Positions 37,690 through 46,696 are shown, counted from the stretch's first letter. The stretch is DNA of 64,000 nt from Mycobacteroides chelonae (GCA_014204435.1 JACHLF010000005.1:124001-188000); one strand, 5' to 3'. The notes: a model not told the origin generated them from the sequence alone. Numbers and translations: made by a program.

Positions 37690-38028
37690 TGCGCCACCAG
37701 TACTTCGGCACCAAGGAGGACATCATCATGGCCGCCATCAGGGATGCCGCCACGATCCGCTACCCACGCAAGAATCCCAAGTTCGCCCGTGAGGTCGAGG
37801 CAAGCTCGAAGCATGCCGGTGTTGATGCAGACGATGGTCACACTGCACGTTCGGCAGTACCGCGATCAGTATTGCGCCGATCTTGAGCTCAAGACGATCG
37901 CGTGACTGTTCATCAACTCGGCGATCGCCACCACAACGGCGTACTTCAAGACCGGCGCCCACGTCGACCTCGAACAGCTGCGAACGGAACTCAAGCGAAC
38001 GGGATCGGGTCTGCTGGCCGGCGCATAA
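37690..38028 (+). pseudogene. TetR-family regulator remnant
   Basis: RHQYFGTKEDIIMAAIRDAA corresponds to the end of a TetR helix-turn-helix; after a frameshift, VRQYRDQYCADLELKTIA, a TGA at 37904, and INSAIATTTAYFKTGAHVDLEQLRTELKRTGSGLLAGA complete the C-terminal domain. The first helices and the middle are missing. It abuts the ADH remnant at about 37680-37690, so one deletion may have created both ends. Confidence 0.7.
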
Positions 38029-38055
38029 CGAAACCCGGGGCTCCCCGAAAAATTA

Positions 38056-38236
38056 GGTAGCCCCGCGCCGCCGTCGGGTCGGGGGGTCGGACGGTGGCGC
38101 GAGGCTACCCGTGTATCGACACCCATTCCAGGAGCGTTACACCCCCGCCGAAAAAAGTTGAGACTTTTTTTCGCGACGTTCCCAGAATGCCCCAACCCCC
38201 GATCACAGGCTTGCTGCCCATGGCCGGGGGTTGGGG
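38056..38236. other. Cluster of three strong hairpins between TetR remnant and fadA2
   Basis: Hairpin 1: 38056-38075 pairs with 38090-38109, 20 bp with only two G-U positions and a G-rich 14-nt loop. Hairpin 2: CGAAAAAAGT (38149-38158) with ACTTTTTTTCG (38163-38173). Hairpin 3: CCCCAACCCCC (38190-38200) with GGGGGTTGGGG (38226-38236), 10 bp before the fadA2 stop on the other strand and thus a likely fadA2 terminator. The first two have no assigned role. Confidence 0.6.
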
Positions 38237-38246
38237 ATCATGTCGC

Positions 38247-39572
38247 TCAGGCCTCCAGGATGGCGGTCACGCCCTGGCCTCCGGCTGCGCACACCGAGAT
38301 GAGGCCACGGACCGGCTTGCCGGTCTCGGCCTTCTTCTCGGCGAGTTGCTTGGCCAGCTGGGCCACGATGCGGCCACCGGTGGCCGCGAACGGGTGCCCG
38401 GCAGCCAGTGAGGAACCGTTGACATTGAGCTTGGACCGGTCGATCACACCGAGAGGTGCGTCCAGTCCGAGGCGCTCCTTGCAGTAGTCCGCCGACTCCC
38501 ACGCCTGCAGCGTCGCGAGAACCACCGAGGCGAAGGCCTCGTGAATCTCGTAGAAGTCGAAGTCCTGCAGGGTGAGACCGTTACGGGCCAGCAGGCGCGG
38601 CACCGCGTAGGTCGGAGCCATCAGCAGACCGTCGGGACCGTTGATGTAATCCACGGCCGCGGTCTCACCGTCGACGAAGTATGCCAACACCGGGATGTTG
38701 CGCTCGGCGGCCCACTCCTCGCTGGCCAACAGCGCCACCGAGGCGCCATCGGTCAGCGGGGTGGAGTTACCCGCGGTCATGGTGGCGTCGCCGTGCTTCA
38801 CGCCGAACACCGGCTTCAGCGTCGCCAGCTTCTCCACGCTCGAGTTCGGGCGCAGGTTGTCGTCGCGGTACAGACCCAGGAACGGGCTGATCAGGTCGTC
38901 GAAGAAACCGCGGTCATAGGCAGCGGCCATCTTCTGGTGACTGGCGGCAGCCAGGGCGTCCTGCTCGGTGCGCTTGACCCCCATCTGCTTGGCGGTGATG
39001 GCGGCGTGCTCTCCCATGGACAGCCCCGTGCGCGGCTCACCGTTCTGCGGGATGTCGACGCCGAGCGCCGCGGGCAGCTTGCCGAGCAGCTTGAGCCGGG
39101 TCACGTTGTCCTTGGCCCGACGGATCGCCAGCAGGGTGTGGCGAAGATCGTCGCCGAAGTTGATGGGTGCATCGGAGGTGGTGTCCACGCCACCGGCGAG
39201 CACCGACTCGTAACGGCCGAGTGCGATGCCGTCGGCACCGACGATGGCAGCCTGCAGACCCGTGCCGCACGCCTGCTGTAGGTCGAATGCCTGGGTGTAC
39301 GGAGACAGCGGGCTGCCCAGCACCGATTCGCGAGTGAGATTGAAATCACGGCTCAACTTGAGGACAGCGCCCGCGATGACGGCGCCCAGACGCTCGCCCT
39401 TGAGGTTGAAGCGATCGGATGCCCCGGTGATGGCGGCGGTCAACATGTCCTGGTTGGAGGCGTTCGCGTAGGCGCCGTCCGAACGTGCGAAGGGGATGCG
39501 GTTACCACCGAGAACCGCGACGCGGCGGCGACCTTGCGAAGCGTTTGACTTGCGTGCCGAGCTAGTTGCCAC
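38247..39572 (-). CDS. fadA2: Acetyl-CoA acetyltransferase / 3-ketoacyl-CoA thiolase FadA2
   Basis: A 441-residue thiolase collinear with M. tuberculosis FadA2 (Rv0243). VAVLGGNRIPFARSDG, the nucleophilic cysteine in FDLQQACGTGLQ, TAGNSTPLTDGASVALL, EIHEAFA, the catalytic GHPFAATGGR and the second cysteine in SVCAAGGQG are all present. It cleaves or forms 3-ketoacyl-CoA. The start is a GTG at 39572, with GGAGAG upstream; the longer frame to 39698 crosses the divergent promoter. Divergent from fabG4, with a palindromic operator between. Confidence 0.94.
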   Translation of the reverse strand: MATSSARKSNASQGRRRVAVLGGNRIPFARSDGAYANASNQDMLTAAITGASDRFNLKGERLGAVIAGAVLKLSRDFNLTRESVLGSPLSPYTQAFDLQQACGTGLQAAIVGADGIALGRYESVLAGGVDTTSDAPINFGDDLRHTLLAIRRAKDNVTRLKLLGKLPAALGVDIPQNGEPRTGLSMGEHAAITAKQMGVKRTEQDALAAASHQKMAAAYDRGFFDDLISPFLGLYRDDNLRPNSSVEKLATLKPVFGVKHGDATMTAGNSTPLTDGASVALLASEEWAAERNIPVLAYFVDGETAAVDYINGPDGLLMAPTYAVPRLLARNGLTLQDFDFYEIHEAFASVVLATLQAWESADYCKERLGLDAPLGVIDRSKLNVNGSSLAAGHPFAATGGRIVAQLAKQLAEKKAETGKPVRGLISVCAAGGQGVTAILEA

Positions 39573-39612
39573 TTGTCTCTCCACTGTTGACGGGGCAGGA
39601 TTACCGAGCATT

Positions 39613-39628
39613 CTTACTCTGGAGTAAG
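39613..39628. promoter_or_regulatory. TTAC-N6-GTAA operator in the fadA2-fabG4 divergent region
   Basis: CTTACTC-TG-GAGTAAG, perfect 7-bp arms. The identical arms occur at 43443-43458 before the TetR gene, and the same TTAC-N6-GTAA core occurs before fadE5. Confidence 0.8.
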
Positions 39629-39681
39629 TTCTTTGTCGAATCACCCTAGACCAATTACGGACAACCACTAAGGAACGGCAC

Positions 39682-41040
39682 ATGTCCCCCAAGCTCACTG
39701 ACGACCTCTACGCGCTGCTGGTCAACTCCGGGCCCGGCAACCTGCTCGCCGGCCGCCTGGGTATCCCGCAGCCCGAGAACCTGCGCCGCTACAAGAAAGG
39801 CCAGCCCGCGCTGGCCGGGCCCGTGCTGATCGGTGGCGAAGGCCGCCTCGCCGAGCCGCTGCGCGCCGCGCTCGCCGCCGACTACGACCTGGTCTCCAAC
39901 AACATCGGCGGCCGCTGGGCCGACAAGTTCGGCGCCCTGGTCTTCGACGCCACCGGCATCACCACCCCGGTCGAGCTGAAGCAGCTGCACGAGTTCTTCA
40001 CCCCGCTGCTGCGCAACGTCGGCAAGTCGGGCCGTCTGCTGGTCATCGGCACCACCCCCGACAAGGCCGCCACCACCGACGAGCGCATCGCCCAGCGTGC
40101 ACTGGAGGGCTTCACCCGCTCGCTGGCCAAGGAGTTCGGTAACGGCGCCACCGTGCAGCTGGTATACCTGCACCCCGACGCCAAGACCGGTGCCAGCGGC
40201 CTGGAGTCGACGGTCCGCTTCATCCTGTCGGCCAAGTCGACCTACGTGGACGGCCAGGTGTTCTACGTGGGCGCTGACGACTCCACCCCGCCCGCCGACT
40301 GGGACAAGCCGCTGGCAGGCAAGGTCGCCATCGTCACCGGTGCCGCCCGCGGTATCGGTGAGACCATCGCCGAGGTGTTCGCCCGTGACGGTGCCGCCGT
40401 CGTCGCGATCGACATGCCCTCGGACGATCTGACCGCCGTCGCGCAGAAGGTCGGCGGCACCGCCCTGGCCCTGGACGTCACCGCAGCCGACGCGATCGAC
40501 CAGATCACCACGCACGTCAAGGAGCACCACGGCGGCAAGGCCGACATCCTGGTCAACAACGCCGGCATCACCCGCGACAAGCTGCTGGCCAACATGGACG
40601 ACGCCCGCTGGGATTCCGTTATCGCCGTGAACCTGCTTGCGCCGCAACGCCTCACCGAGGGACTCATCGAGAACGGCACCATCGGGAACGGCGGACGCAT
40701 CGTCGGCCTGGCTTCCATCGCCGGCATCGCCGGCAACCGCGGCCAGACCAACTACGGCGCCACCAAAGCCGGCATGATCGGCATCACCCAGGCGCTGGCC
40801 CCGTCGCTGGCCGCGAAGGGCATCACCATCAACGCCGTCGCGCCGGGCTTCATCGAGACCAAGATGACCGCCGCCATCCCGCTGGCCAACCGCGAGGTGG
40901 GTCGCCGCATCAACTCGCTAAACCAGGGTGGCGAGCCGGTGGATGTCGCCGAGACCATCGCCTACTTCGCCAGCCCGGCATCGAACGCGGTGACCGCCAA
41001 CGTGGTTCGCGTCTGCGGCCAGTCCTGGTTGGGAGCGTAA
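39682..41040 (+). CDS. fabG4: High-molecular-weight 3-oxoacyl reductase FabG4
   Basis: A 452-residue two-part short-chain dehydrogenase. The N-terminal ~200 residues are a degenerate flavodoxin-like domain; the C-terminal half is an active reductase with [26 protein letters not shown], the catalytic serine in GLASIAG and YGATKAG with tyrosine and lysine. Matches Rv0242c, which reduces 3-oxoacyl-CoA/ACP with NADH preference. htdX follows after 2 bp, so they form one unit. Confidence 0.95.
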   Translation: MSPKLTDDLYALLVNSGPGNLLAGRLGIPQPENLRRYKKGQPALAGPVLIGGEGRLAEPLRAALAADYDLVSNNIGGRWADKFGALVFDATGITTPVELKQLHEFFTPLLRNVGKSGRLLVIGTTPDKAATTDERIAQRALEGFTRSLAKEFGNGATVQLVYLHPDAKTGASGLESTVRFILSAKSTYVDGQVFYVGADDSTPPADWDKPLAGKVAIVTGAARGIGETIAEVFARDGAAVVAIDMPSDDLTAVAQKVGGTALALDVTAADAIDQITTHVKEHHGGKADILVNNAGITRDKLLANMDDARWDSVIAVNLLAPQRLTEGLIENGTIGNGGRIVGLASIAGIAGNRGQTNYGATKAGMIGITQALAPSLAAKGITINAVAPGFIETKMTAAIPLANREVGRRINSLNQGGEPVDVAETIAYFASPASNAVTANVVRVCGQSWLGA

Positions 41041-41042
41041 CC

Positions 41043-41885
41043 ATGAGCCAGCCTTCCGGGCTTCAGAACATGGTGATGGCGGCAGTGGGTGCACTGCCGT
41101 TTATCCCACGCCCAGATATATTGCCGTCAAGGGTTGTTCGCACCCACGGCGTGCAGATCGATCCGGCCCATGTGGCCGCGTACGCCAAGGTGACGGGTCT
41201 GGCTTTCACCGACAAGGTGCCGGTCACGTATCCGTTCGCCCTACAGTTCCCCTCAGTGATGTCGTTGGTGGCAAGCCTGGACTTCCCGTTCCCGGCCATC
41301 GGCACGGTGCACCTGGAGAACCACATCACTCAGCACCGCGCCATCACCGCGACCGACGTCGTCGACATCGAGGTGCGTGCCGAGAATCTGCGTGAGCACC
41401 GCAAGGGGCTGCTGGCCGACATCGTCACCGACGTCTCCATCGGCACCGAGACGGTCTGGCAGCAGACCATGACGTTCCTGCGCCAGCAGCGCACCAGCCT
41501 GTCGGACGGCGTCAAGCCGGAGCCGCCGAAGGCCGTCAGGCTGCCGCCGCCGAACTCGACGCTGCGGATCAGCGGCGGCCAGATTCGTCGCTACGCCTCC
41601 GTGGGTGGGGACCACAACCCGATCCACACCTCGTCGATCGGCGCCAAGGTGCTGGGCTTCCCGAAGGCGATTGCCCACGGAATGTTCACCACGGCAGCCG
41701 TTCTCGCCAATATTCAGGGTGAGATCCCCGATGCGGTGCGTTACGACGTCAAGTTCGGCAAGCCGATCCTGCTACCCGCCGCGGTGGGCGTGTGGATCAA
41801 GAAGGACGGCAACGGCTGGGACATCGCCGTGCGCAATCCGAAGAAGGGTGACCCACACCTGACGGGCAGTATCACGCCACTCTGA
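41043..41885 (+). CDS. htdX: 3-hydroxyacyl-thioester dehydratase HtdX
   Basis: A 280-residue double-hotdog hydratase; the second half holds the hydratase-2 motif YASVGGDHNPIHTSSIGAKVLGFPKAIAHGMFT with catalytic aspartate and histidine, the first half ITQHRAITATDVVDIEVRAENLREHRKGLL. Ortholog of Rv0241c. It interconverts 3-hydroxyacyl- and 2-enoyl-thioesters, the step between FadE5 and FabG4. Operon with fabG4; followed by a hairpin terminator. Confidence 0.94.
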   Translation: MSQPSGLQNMVMAAVGALPFIPRPDILPSRVVRTHGVQIDPAHVAAYAKVTGLAFTDKVPVTYPFALQFPSVMSLVASLDFPFPAIGTVHLENHITQHRAITATDVVDIEVRAENLREHRKGLLADIVTDVSIGTETVWQQTMTFLRQQRTSLSDGVKPEPPKAVRLPPPNSTLRISGGQIRRYASVGGDHNPIHTSSIGAKVLGFPKAIAHGMFTTAAVLANIQGEIPDAVRYDVKFGKPILLPAAVGVWIKKDGNGWDIAVRNPKKGDPHLTGSITPL

Positions 41886-41898
41886 GAAGCATCTCGCG

Positions 41899-41932
41899 AG
41901 GGCCCGCGATTGGTAATCCGGTCGTGGGCCCT
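41899..41932 (+). terminator. fabG4-htdX terminator
   Basis: AGGGCCCGCGA pairs with TCGTGGGCCCT (one G-U) across a 12-nt loop, followed by TTT, 13 bp after the htdX stop. Confidence 0.8.
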
Positions 41933-41962
41933 TTGCGTGGTCGGACCGAAAACACAACCATG

Positions 41963-42024
41963 AGTGCCCGGCGACGAGCGACATATTCGGGTACCACAAA
42001 CGTTGTCGCTCAGAGGCGGGCACT
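41963..42024. repeat. 62-bp interrupted inverted repeat
   Basis: Each 21-nt arm has the layout 8-5-8: AGTGCCCG-N5-GAGCGACA and TGTCGCTC-N5-CGGGCACT. The 8-mers pair perfectly, the 5-nt blocks do not, and a 20-nt spacer separates the arms. It lies in the gap 41933-42133, which holds no gene. Confidence 0.6.
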
Positions 42025-42133
42025 AAGCACACGCCTGGGGGGAGTTGGCACTCGACGAGAGTGCGATGAGATGTCGGTTCCGGGGAGGCCTCTTCGTCAT
42101 AGGGGTAGAGATCCACCTCTAGAAGCAGGAGCC

Positions 42134-42797
42134 ATGATGACCACAGCACTGCGCCCGCCACAGACCGTCGCCCATGCCCGTGCCGCCCTGCACGAGGTCG
42201 TCAGCCATCTCGCCGACGCGGACAACGACAAGCAGAAGCCCAACGCCAAGTTCACGGTCGCCCAGCTCACCGCACACCTGCAGAACTCCATCGCGCTGCT
42301 CGGCGGCGCCGCCGGTTCCGGCAAGATCCCTGCCAGCCTGCCGGAATTCCACATCCCCGAGGTCCAGCTGAACACGCTGGGTGAGCTGTCGGGCTCGGGC
42401 TCGCTATCCCGTTCAGCCATCAACTATCAGTCCGGTGCCGCGACACGCTTTTCCGGAATCGTCAGCGCAGCAAAGGTAACCATCGCGTTGCCACTCTTCG
42501 CACCCCTGCTCCGCTACATCCCGCAGGCTGCTCTGGCCGGCCTGCTGCTGGTCACCGCGGTGAGGCTGGTCGACTTCCGGCGCCTCGCCCACGCGGTGAA
42601 GGCCTCCCCGGTACGACGCGGGGTCGCCGGTCATCTACGACCTTTCTTCGGCGCGGCTCCCGGCCGATCAGGTTTTCCACGAGGAGGACCGGGAGTTCTC
42701 GGCGACACTGCGAGCCGTGCGGTACGCGCAGACCCGTCTGCAGGAAGTGCCCTCGGACCCGACGGCTACCCGCGAAAAGCTCTGGTATGAGGGCTAG
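42134..42797 (+). pseudogene. Three-part chimera containing a SulP transporter fragment
   Basis: The first ~75 codons (ARAALHEVVSHLADADNDKQKPNAKFTVAQLTAHLQNSIALLGGAAG) look like a maleylpyruvate-isomerase/TIGR03086-like N-terminus. At about 42395 the frame switches to SGSGSLSRSAINYQSGAATRFSGI, PLLRYIPQAALAGLLLVTAVRLVDFRRL, part of a SulP/SLC26 anion transporter. From about 42625 a shifted frame reads SPVIYDLSSARLPADQVFHEEDREFSATLRAVRYAQTRLQEVP to a TAG at 42795, the tail of a third, unrecognised protein. AGGAG precedes the ATGs at 42134/42137. Not likely functional. Confidence 0.65.
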
Positions 42798-43411
42798 GCG
42801 CGCTTGGCCACCGGCTCGTCACGCGGACGGCCACGCAGACCGCGCCAACCGAGGGTGAGCAAGGTGTCCTTGGCGCTCTCCACCTTGATGTCGCCCGTCG
42901 CGACACGGGAAGCGACGGCCTCGCCGCCGCCAACCAGGGCCACGGCAATGGCGTCGTAATCGGTCTCGGGGTCGATCTCGGGTGAGGCGGCCTTGATCAG
43001 CCGCGCGACCAGTTCGATGATCCGATCGCGCCCTTCGCGCACCTGCTTGGCGAACAGTTGCGTGCTGGTGGCTTGCCCATAGATCACGATCCACGAGGCC
43101 CGATGGGTATCGACATAGTTGAGGAAAGATACGACCGTGGTGCTCAACACATCTCGAGGCGACTGCGTCAGATCGATGTCGCCGCGGACCGCTTCGACAA
43201 ACCGGCCGAGTTCACGACGCAGGCAGGCGACGAAGAGGTCTTCCTTGGAGCCGTAGTAGAGGTACAGCATCGGTTTGGAGATCTTGGCCGCCGCCGCAAT
43301 GGCATCCATCGAGGTATCCCGGAAGCCGTTCAGTGCGAACTCTTGCACCGCAGCATCCAGCATCTGCTGTTCCCGAACGGCACGAGGCAGGCGCTTGGTA
43401 CCACCGACCAT
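42794..43411 (-). CDS. TetR-family regulator, candidate repressor of the fadE5/fadA2/fabG4 genes
   Basis: A 205-residue TetR protein in the position of M. tuberculosis Rv0238. The helix-turn-helix is clear: REQQMLDAAVQEFALNGFRDTSMDAIAAAAKISKPMLYLYYGSKEDLF. The ligand domain (RASWIVIYGQATST, AVALVGGGEAVASRVATGDI) suggests a hydrophobic effector, but no family ligand is known to me. The palindrome CTTACTC-CA-GAGTAAG lies 32 bp upstream of its start, and the same arms occur before fadA2/fabG4, so it probably represses itself and that cluster. Confidence 0.85.
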   Translation of the reverse strand: MVGGTKRLPRAVREQQMLDAAVQEFALNGFRDTSMDAIAAAAKISKPMLYLYYGSKEDLFVACLRRELGRFVEAVRGDIDLTQSPRDVLSTTVVSFLNYVDTHRASWIVIYGQATSTQLFAKQVREGRDRIIELVARLIKAASPEIDPETDYDAIAVALVGGGEAVASRVATGDIKVESAKDTLLTLGWRGLRGRPRDEPVAKRA

Positions 43412-43442
43412 GGCTGCCTCCGAGTTGGAACGTGAACGCGAA

Positions 43443-43458
43443 CTTACTCCAGAGTAAG
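43443..43458. promoter_or_regulatory. TTAC-N6-GTAA operator upstream of the TetR gene
   Basis: CTTACTC-CA-GAGTAAG, perfect arms, located between the TetR gene and the divergent terC gene. It is the reverse complement of the fadA2/fabG4 element. Confidence 0.8.
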
Positions 43459-43587
43459 CTACTGGGTGGTTCGACTATTACATACGCCACCACGGACGCG
43501 GGCTCAGTCTGCCCAAATGGAGTGTTCTTCTCTCCGCCTCCAGGGTAGCGCGCAGACGTCATTCTCCCGATACTCCCACCCCGTACC

Positions 43588-44484
43588 ATGCGCGGCGTGG
43601 ACTTCACTCTCGCACTGACCCCCGATCTGGTGGCCGTCTTCCTCACCCTGTTTGTGCTGGAGGTGGTGCTGGGGATCGACAACGTGATCTTCATCTCGAT
43701 TCTGGCCAGCAGGCTGCCCAGCGGCCAACAGGCGCGGGCACGCAATCTGGGGCTCACGCTGGCAATGGTCATGCGCGTCGGCCTGGTGTTCCTGGCCGGC
43801 TGGATCATCACTCTCAAAGAGGACGTTGTGGAGCTATTCGGCCACGGCTTCTCGATCAAGGACTTCATCTTGATCGCGGGCGGGCTGTTCCTGGTGTACA
43901 AGGCCGTTCACGAAATACATCTCAAGCTCGAAGGCGTCGCGGAGGAAGGTGAATCATCTTCGGCGGCAGCCACATTCAGGTCCGTGCTGGTGCAGATTCT
44001 GCTACTGGACCTGGTGTTCTCGCTCGATTCGGTGATCACCGCGGTAGGCATGACAAGCAACATGATCATCATCGTCACCGTGGTGGTGCTCTCCTTCGCG
44101 ATCATGCTCTTCGCCTCCCGCTTCGTCTTCGCCTTTGTCAACCGGCACCCGACGGTCAAGATGCTGGCGCTGTCCTTCCTGCTGCTCATCGGGGTTTTCC
44201 TCATCGCCGACGGATTCGGCATCAAGATCGACAAGGCGATGATCTACGGCCCCATGGCGTTCGCGATCCTGGTCGAGGCCCTCAACCTGCTGGCCGCGGC
44301 ACGGAAAGCCCGGCAGGACAACACGACTCGCCAGCCTGTCGCCCTGCGGCCGAGCTATCCGGGTGTGGACGAGTCGGTCGCGATCGCGGCGGCCACCTCC
44401 ACCAGCCCGGATGCGGGGTCAGTCGGCCTGTCCCGTAAGCCGGTGGACGGTCTCGGCGGTGATGAGCGCGCGGGCCTGGGCTAG
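43588..44484 (+). CDS. terC: TerC-family membrane protein (metal ion efflux type)
   Basis: A 298-residue protein with seven to eight hydrophobic segments and the TerC signatures LVVLGIDNVIFISILASRLP (here EVVLGIDNVIFIS) and LLDLVFSLDSVITAVGM, whose acidic residues bind metal. Relatives (YkoY/MeeF, Alx) export manganese during secretion of metalloproteins. The ~50 residues after LLAAARKAR are polar and variable. The start could be ATG 43588 or the GTG at 43597. The stop overlaps that of the convergent P450 gene by 4 nt. Confidence 0.85.
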   Translation: MRGVDFTLALTPDLVAVFLTLFVLEVVLGIDNVIFISILASRLPSGQQARARNLGLTLAMVMRVGLVFLAGWIITLKEDVVELFGHGFSIKDFILIAGGLFLVYKAVHEIHLKLEGVAEEGESSSAAATFRSVLVQILLLDLVFSLDSVITAVGMTSNMIIIVTVVVLSFAIMLFASRFVFAFVNRHPTVKMLALSFLLLIGVFLIADGFGIKIDKAMIYGPMAFAILVEALNLLAAARKARQDNTTRQPVALRPSYPGVDESVAIAAATSTSPDAGSVGLSRKPVDGLGGDERAGLG

Positions 44485-45776
44485 CGCGATACGAGCCGCA
44501 CCCGAAGCTCCTCCAGCCCCCGCAGGGAGCTATTGGTGGTCCACCGGGGCGTGCCCGTGATGTCGATGCGGTCCACGCGGCGCACAAGCTCCCGCAGCAC
44601 TGACTGACCCTCCATGCGTGCCAATCCGGCACCCAGACACAGGTGCACGCCGGATCCGAAGGCCACGTGCTGACCGACCGGCCGGGCCGCGAGAAAGCGA
44701 TCGGGTTCGTCGAACTCGCGGGGATCGCGATTGGCCGCGCCCCACAGCAAGGCCACGCGCGCCCCGGCGGGAATGACGGCATCCCCGACGCGATAGTCCT
44801 GCGCAGCGGTGCGGTAGAAGTTCTGGATCGGCGAGGAGAACCGGAGCTGCTCCTCGACCGCACCGGCGAGGAGCCCGGGATCGGATCGGATGAGCTCGAA
44901 CTGATCAGGGTTCTCCGACAACGTCAGGAACATGGTGGACAGCAGGTTTGTGGTGGTCTCATTGCCCGCCAGAAGCAGCAGCAGTGCAAGGAAGAACAGC
45001 TCGTCGTGGCTGATCTCGTTGTCCCCGGCTTCGCCGACAAGCTTACCCAGCAAGGTATCCGGCCCGAGCAGATTGCCTTTGTCCAGCTGGGTCAGAAAGT
45101 AGTCGTGCAGATGACGGACCCCATTGAGGGTCGCCGGAACCTGGCCCACGCCCTTCAAGGAGAACTGCACATCGGCGACACGGATGGATTCGTTGGACCA
45201 GTGCCGGAAGAACGCCTCGTCCTCGGGCGGGATGCCGAGGACGTGCGCGATCATTCGCATGGGTAGCGGAACCGCAAGGTGTTCAACGACATCCAAACCA
45301 GGATTGTCGAGCAGATCGGTCACGAGCTTATGGGCCAGCCGATCCACAGTGGGCGCCCAGCCCTCCAGCGCACCGCGGGTGAATCCGGGCAGCGCCTTAC
45401 GGCGCAGTTCGGTGTGGCGGGGCCGATCCATGTTCAGCAGCACGGGCACCTCGAATCTGGCCCGCACCACACCATCCCGATTCGACAGCAGGGCATCGTT
45501 GCGCGCGGCCGCCCGCACGTCCTCGTAGCGGCACAGGATGAAGATGTTGCGCTTGCGGTTGTAGTGCACCCGGCCACCCGCCAGCAGTTCCCGATAGCCC
45601 GCATGCGGACTGGCCGCGGTCTGTGGATCCATGGGATCGAAGGCGGTGTCCTGCACACCAGGGAACGGACGGCGGCGCACCTTGGCCCGCAGTTCATTCG
45701 ACGCGTTCGTCACGATGGATCGGACCACCGGTTTGGTGGTGGTCCGAACCAGCCGCATGTCGTGCTTGAGGGTCAT
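44481..45776 (-). CDS. Cytochrome P450
   Basis: A 431-residue P450. Signatures: LLLLLAGNETTTNLLS in the I helix, EEQLRFSSP with the ExxR pair, and FGSGVHLCLGAGLARME carrying the heme thiolate cysteine. The substrate is unknown. The ATG at 45776 overlaps the stop of the metal-dependent hydrolase gene (ATGA), so the two are translationally coupled under the divergent MerR promoter. Confidence 0.92.
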   Translation of the reverse strand: MTLKHDMRLVRTTTKPVVRSIVTNASNELRAKVRRRPFPGVQDTAFDPMDPQTAASPHAGYRELLAGGRVHYNRKRNIFILCRYEDVRAAARNDALLSNRDGVVRARFEVPVLLNMDRPRHTELRRKALPGFTRGALEGWAPTVDRLAHKLVTDLLDNPGLDVVEHLAVPLPMRMIAHVLGIPPEDEAFFRHWSNESIRVADVQFSLKGVGQVPATLNGVRHLHDYFLTQLDKGNLLGPDTLLGKLVGEAGDNEISHDELFFLALLLLLAGNETTTNLLSTMFLTLSENPDQFELIRSDPGLLAGAVEEQLRFSSPIQNFYRTAAQDYRVGDAVIPAGARVALLWGAANRDPREFDEPDRFLAARPVGQHVAFGSGVHLCLGAGLARMEGQSVLRELVRRVDRIDITGTPRWTTNSSLRGLEELRVRLVSR

Positions 45777-46663
45777 TTCAAGTGGCCGACCAGTTCTCCA
45801 TCCGTACCGAACAGCCGATCCTGCCACACGTTCAGCAGTGCATTGGTGTCGATGTCATCGGGATGGAACCCCTTACGCATGAATGGCTTCATCTCACGAT
45901 AGAAGCCACGCAGAAGCGGGCCTCGGACCACGCCGACGGTTTCGCGCAGCACACGCCACGGCTGCTTCCGGCCGACGGGGTCGGTGGTCAGAATCGAAAC
46001 CCACGACGAGAGCACACCGACCGGTATCACGATGTTCGCCAGCACACGCATCATGTTGATACGCAAAGTTTCCGAACCGCCAATTGAGCGATACACATCG
46101 AAGGCAACGGACTTGTGCTCCAGTTCCTCGATGGCGTGCCAGTTCAGCAGATTCTTGATCTCCGGGTCGGTCATCATGTGCTGAAGCTCCGGACGGCTCA
46201 ACACGTTCTCTGCCAACACGGCGGTGAAGTGCTCGGCAGCTACGGTGAATGCCAGCAACAGGTGCCGGAATCTCCGGCACCTGTCCGGGTCTGGGTACTG
46301 CTCGTCGAGAAACTTCTCCATGCGCTCGGTACTGTTCAGGAGGTACTCGAACCATGCTGTCGGATAGCCCATTTCAGCGAGTTGCTTGTTGAGATCGCGG
46401 TGGTGTAGCCCGTGGGTCATCTCCTGACCGATGAACCCCGCCACACGTTTTTTGAGCTCGGGATCAGTCAGCTTGTCGCGGTAACGCCGCACCGACCTGA
46501 CGAAGATGTCCTCTCCCGGCGGGAAAACTGCCGACAAGAACGCAACGGTATGGCTGAACGCGATGTCATTATTCGCGAAATACCGCTCGCCCGCGTCCGA
46601 CTCGTCGAAGCGGAATGCGATCCGCCGAGTCTTCGGGTAGCTCACCGGGGCAGTGACGGTCAT
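45773..46663 (-). CDS. Predicted metal-dependent hydrolase (PF10118-like)
   Basis: A 296-residue helical protein. Conserved acid/histidine motifs FIGQEMTHGLHHRDLN, AAEHFTAVLAENV and WHAIEELEHKSVAFDVY resemble a ferritin-like di-metal site and match the family annotated as predicted metal-dependent hydrolase. The true reaction is unknown; an oxygenase is possible given the four-helix, ExxH pattern. First gene of the operon with the P450, divergent from merR with an operator-like region between. Confidence 0.82.
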   Translation of the reverse strand: MTVTAPVSYPKTRRIAFRFDESDAGERYFANNDIAFSHTVAFLSAVFPPGEDIFVRSVRRYRDKLTDPELKKRVAGFIGQEMTHGLHHRDLNKQLAEMGYPTAWFEYLLNSTERMEKFLDEQYPDPDRCRRFRHLLLAFTVAAEHFTAVLAENVLSRPELQHMMTDPEIKNLLNWHAIEELEHKSVAFDVYRSIGGSETLRINMMRVLANIVIPVGVLSSWVSILTTDPVGRKQPWRVLRETVGVVRGPLLRGFYREMKPFMRKGFHPDDIDTNALLNVWQDRLFGTDGELVGHLK

Positions 46664-46696
46664 GACAATCCTCTCCGTTGACGTTCCGTAGATAAA

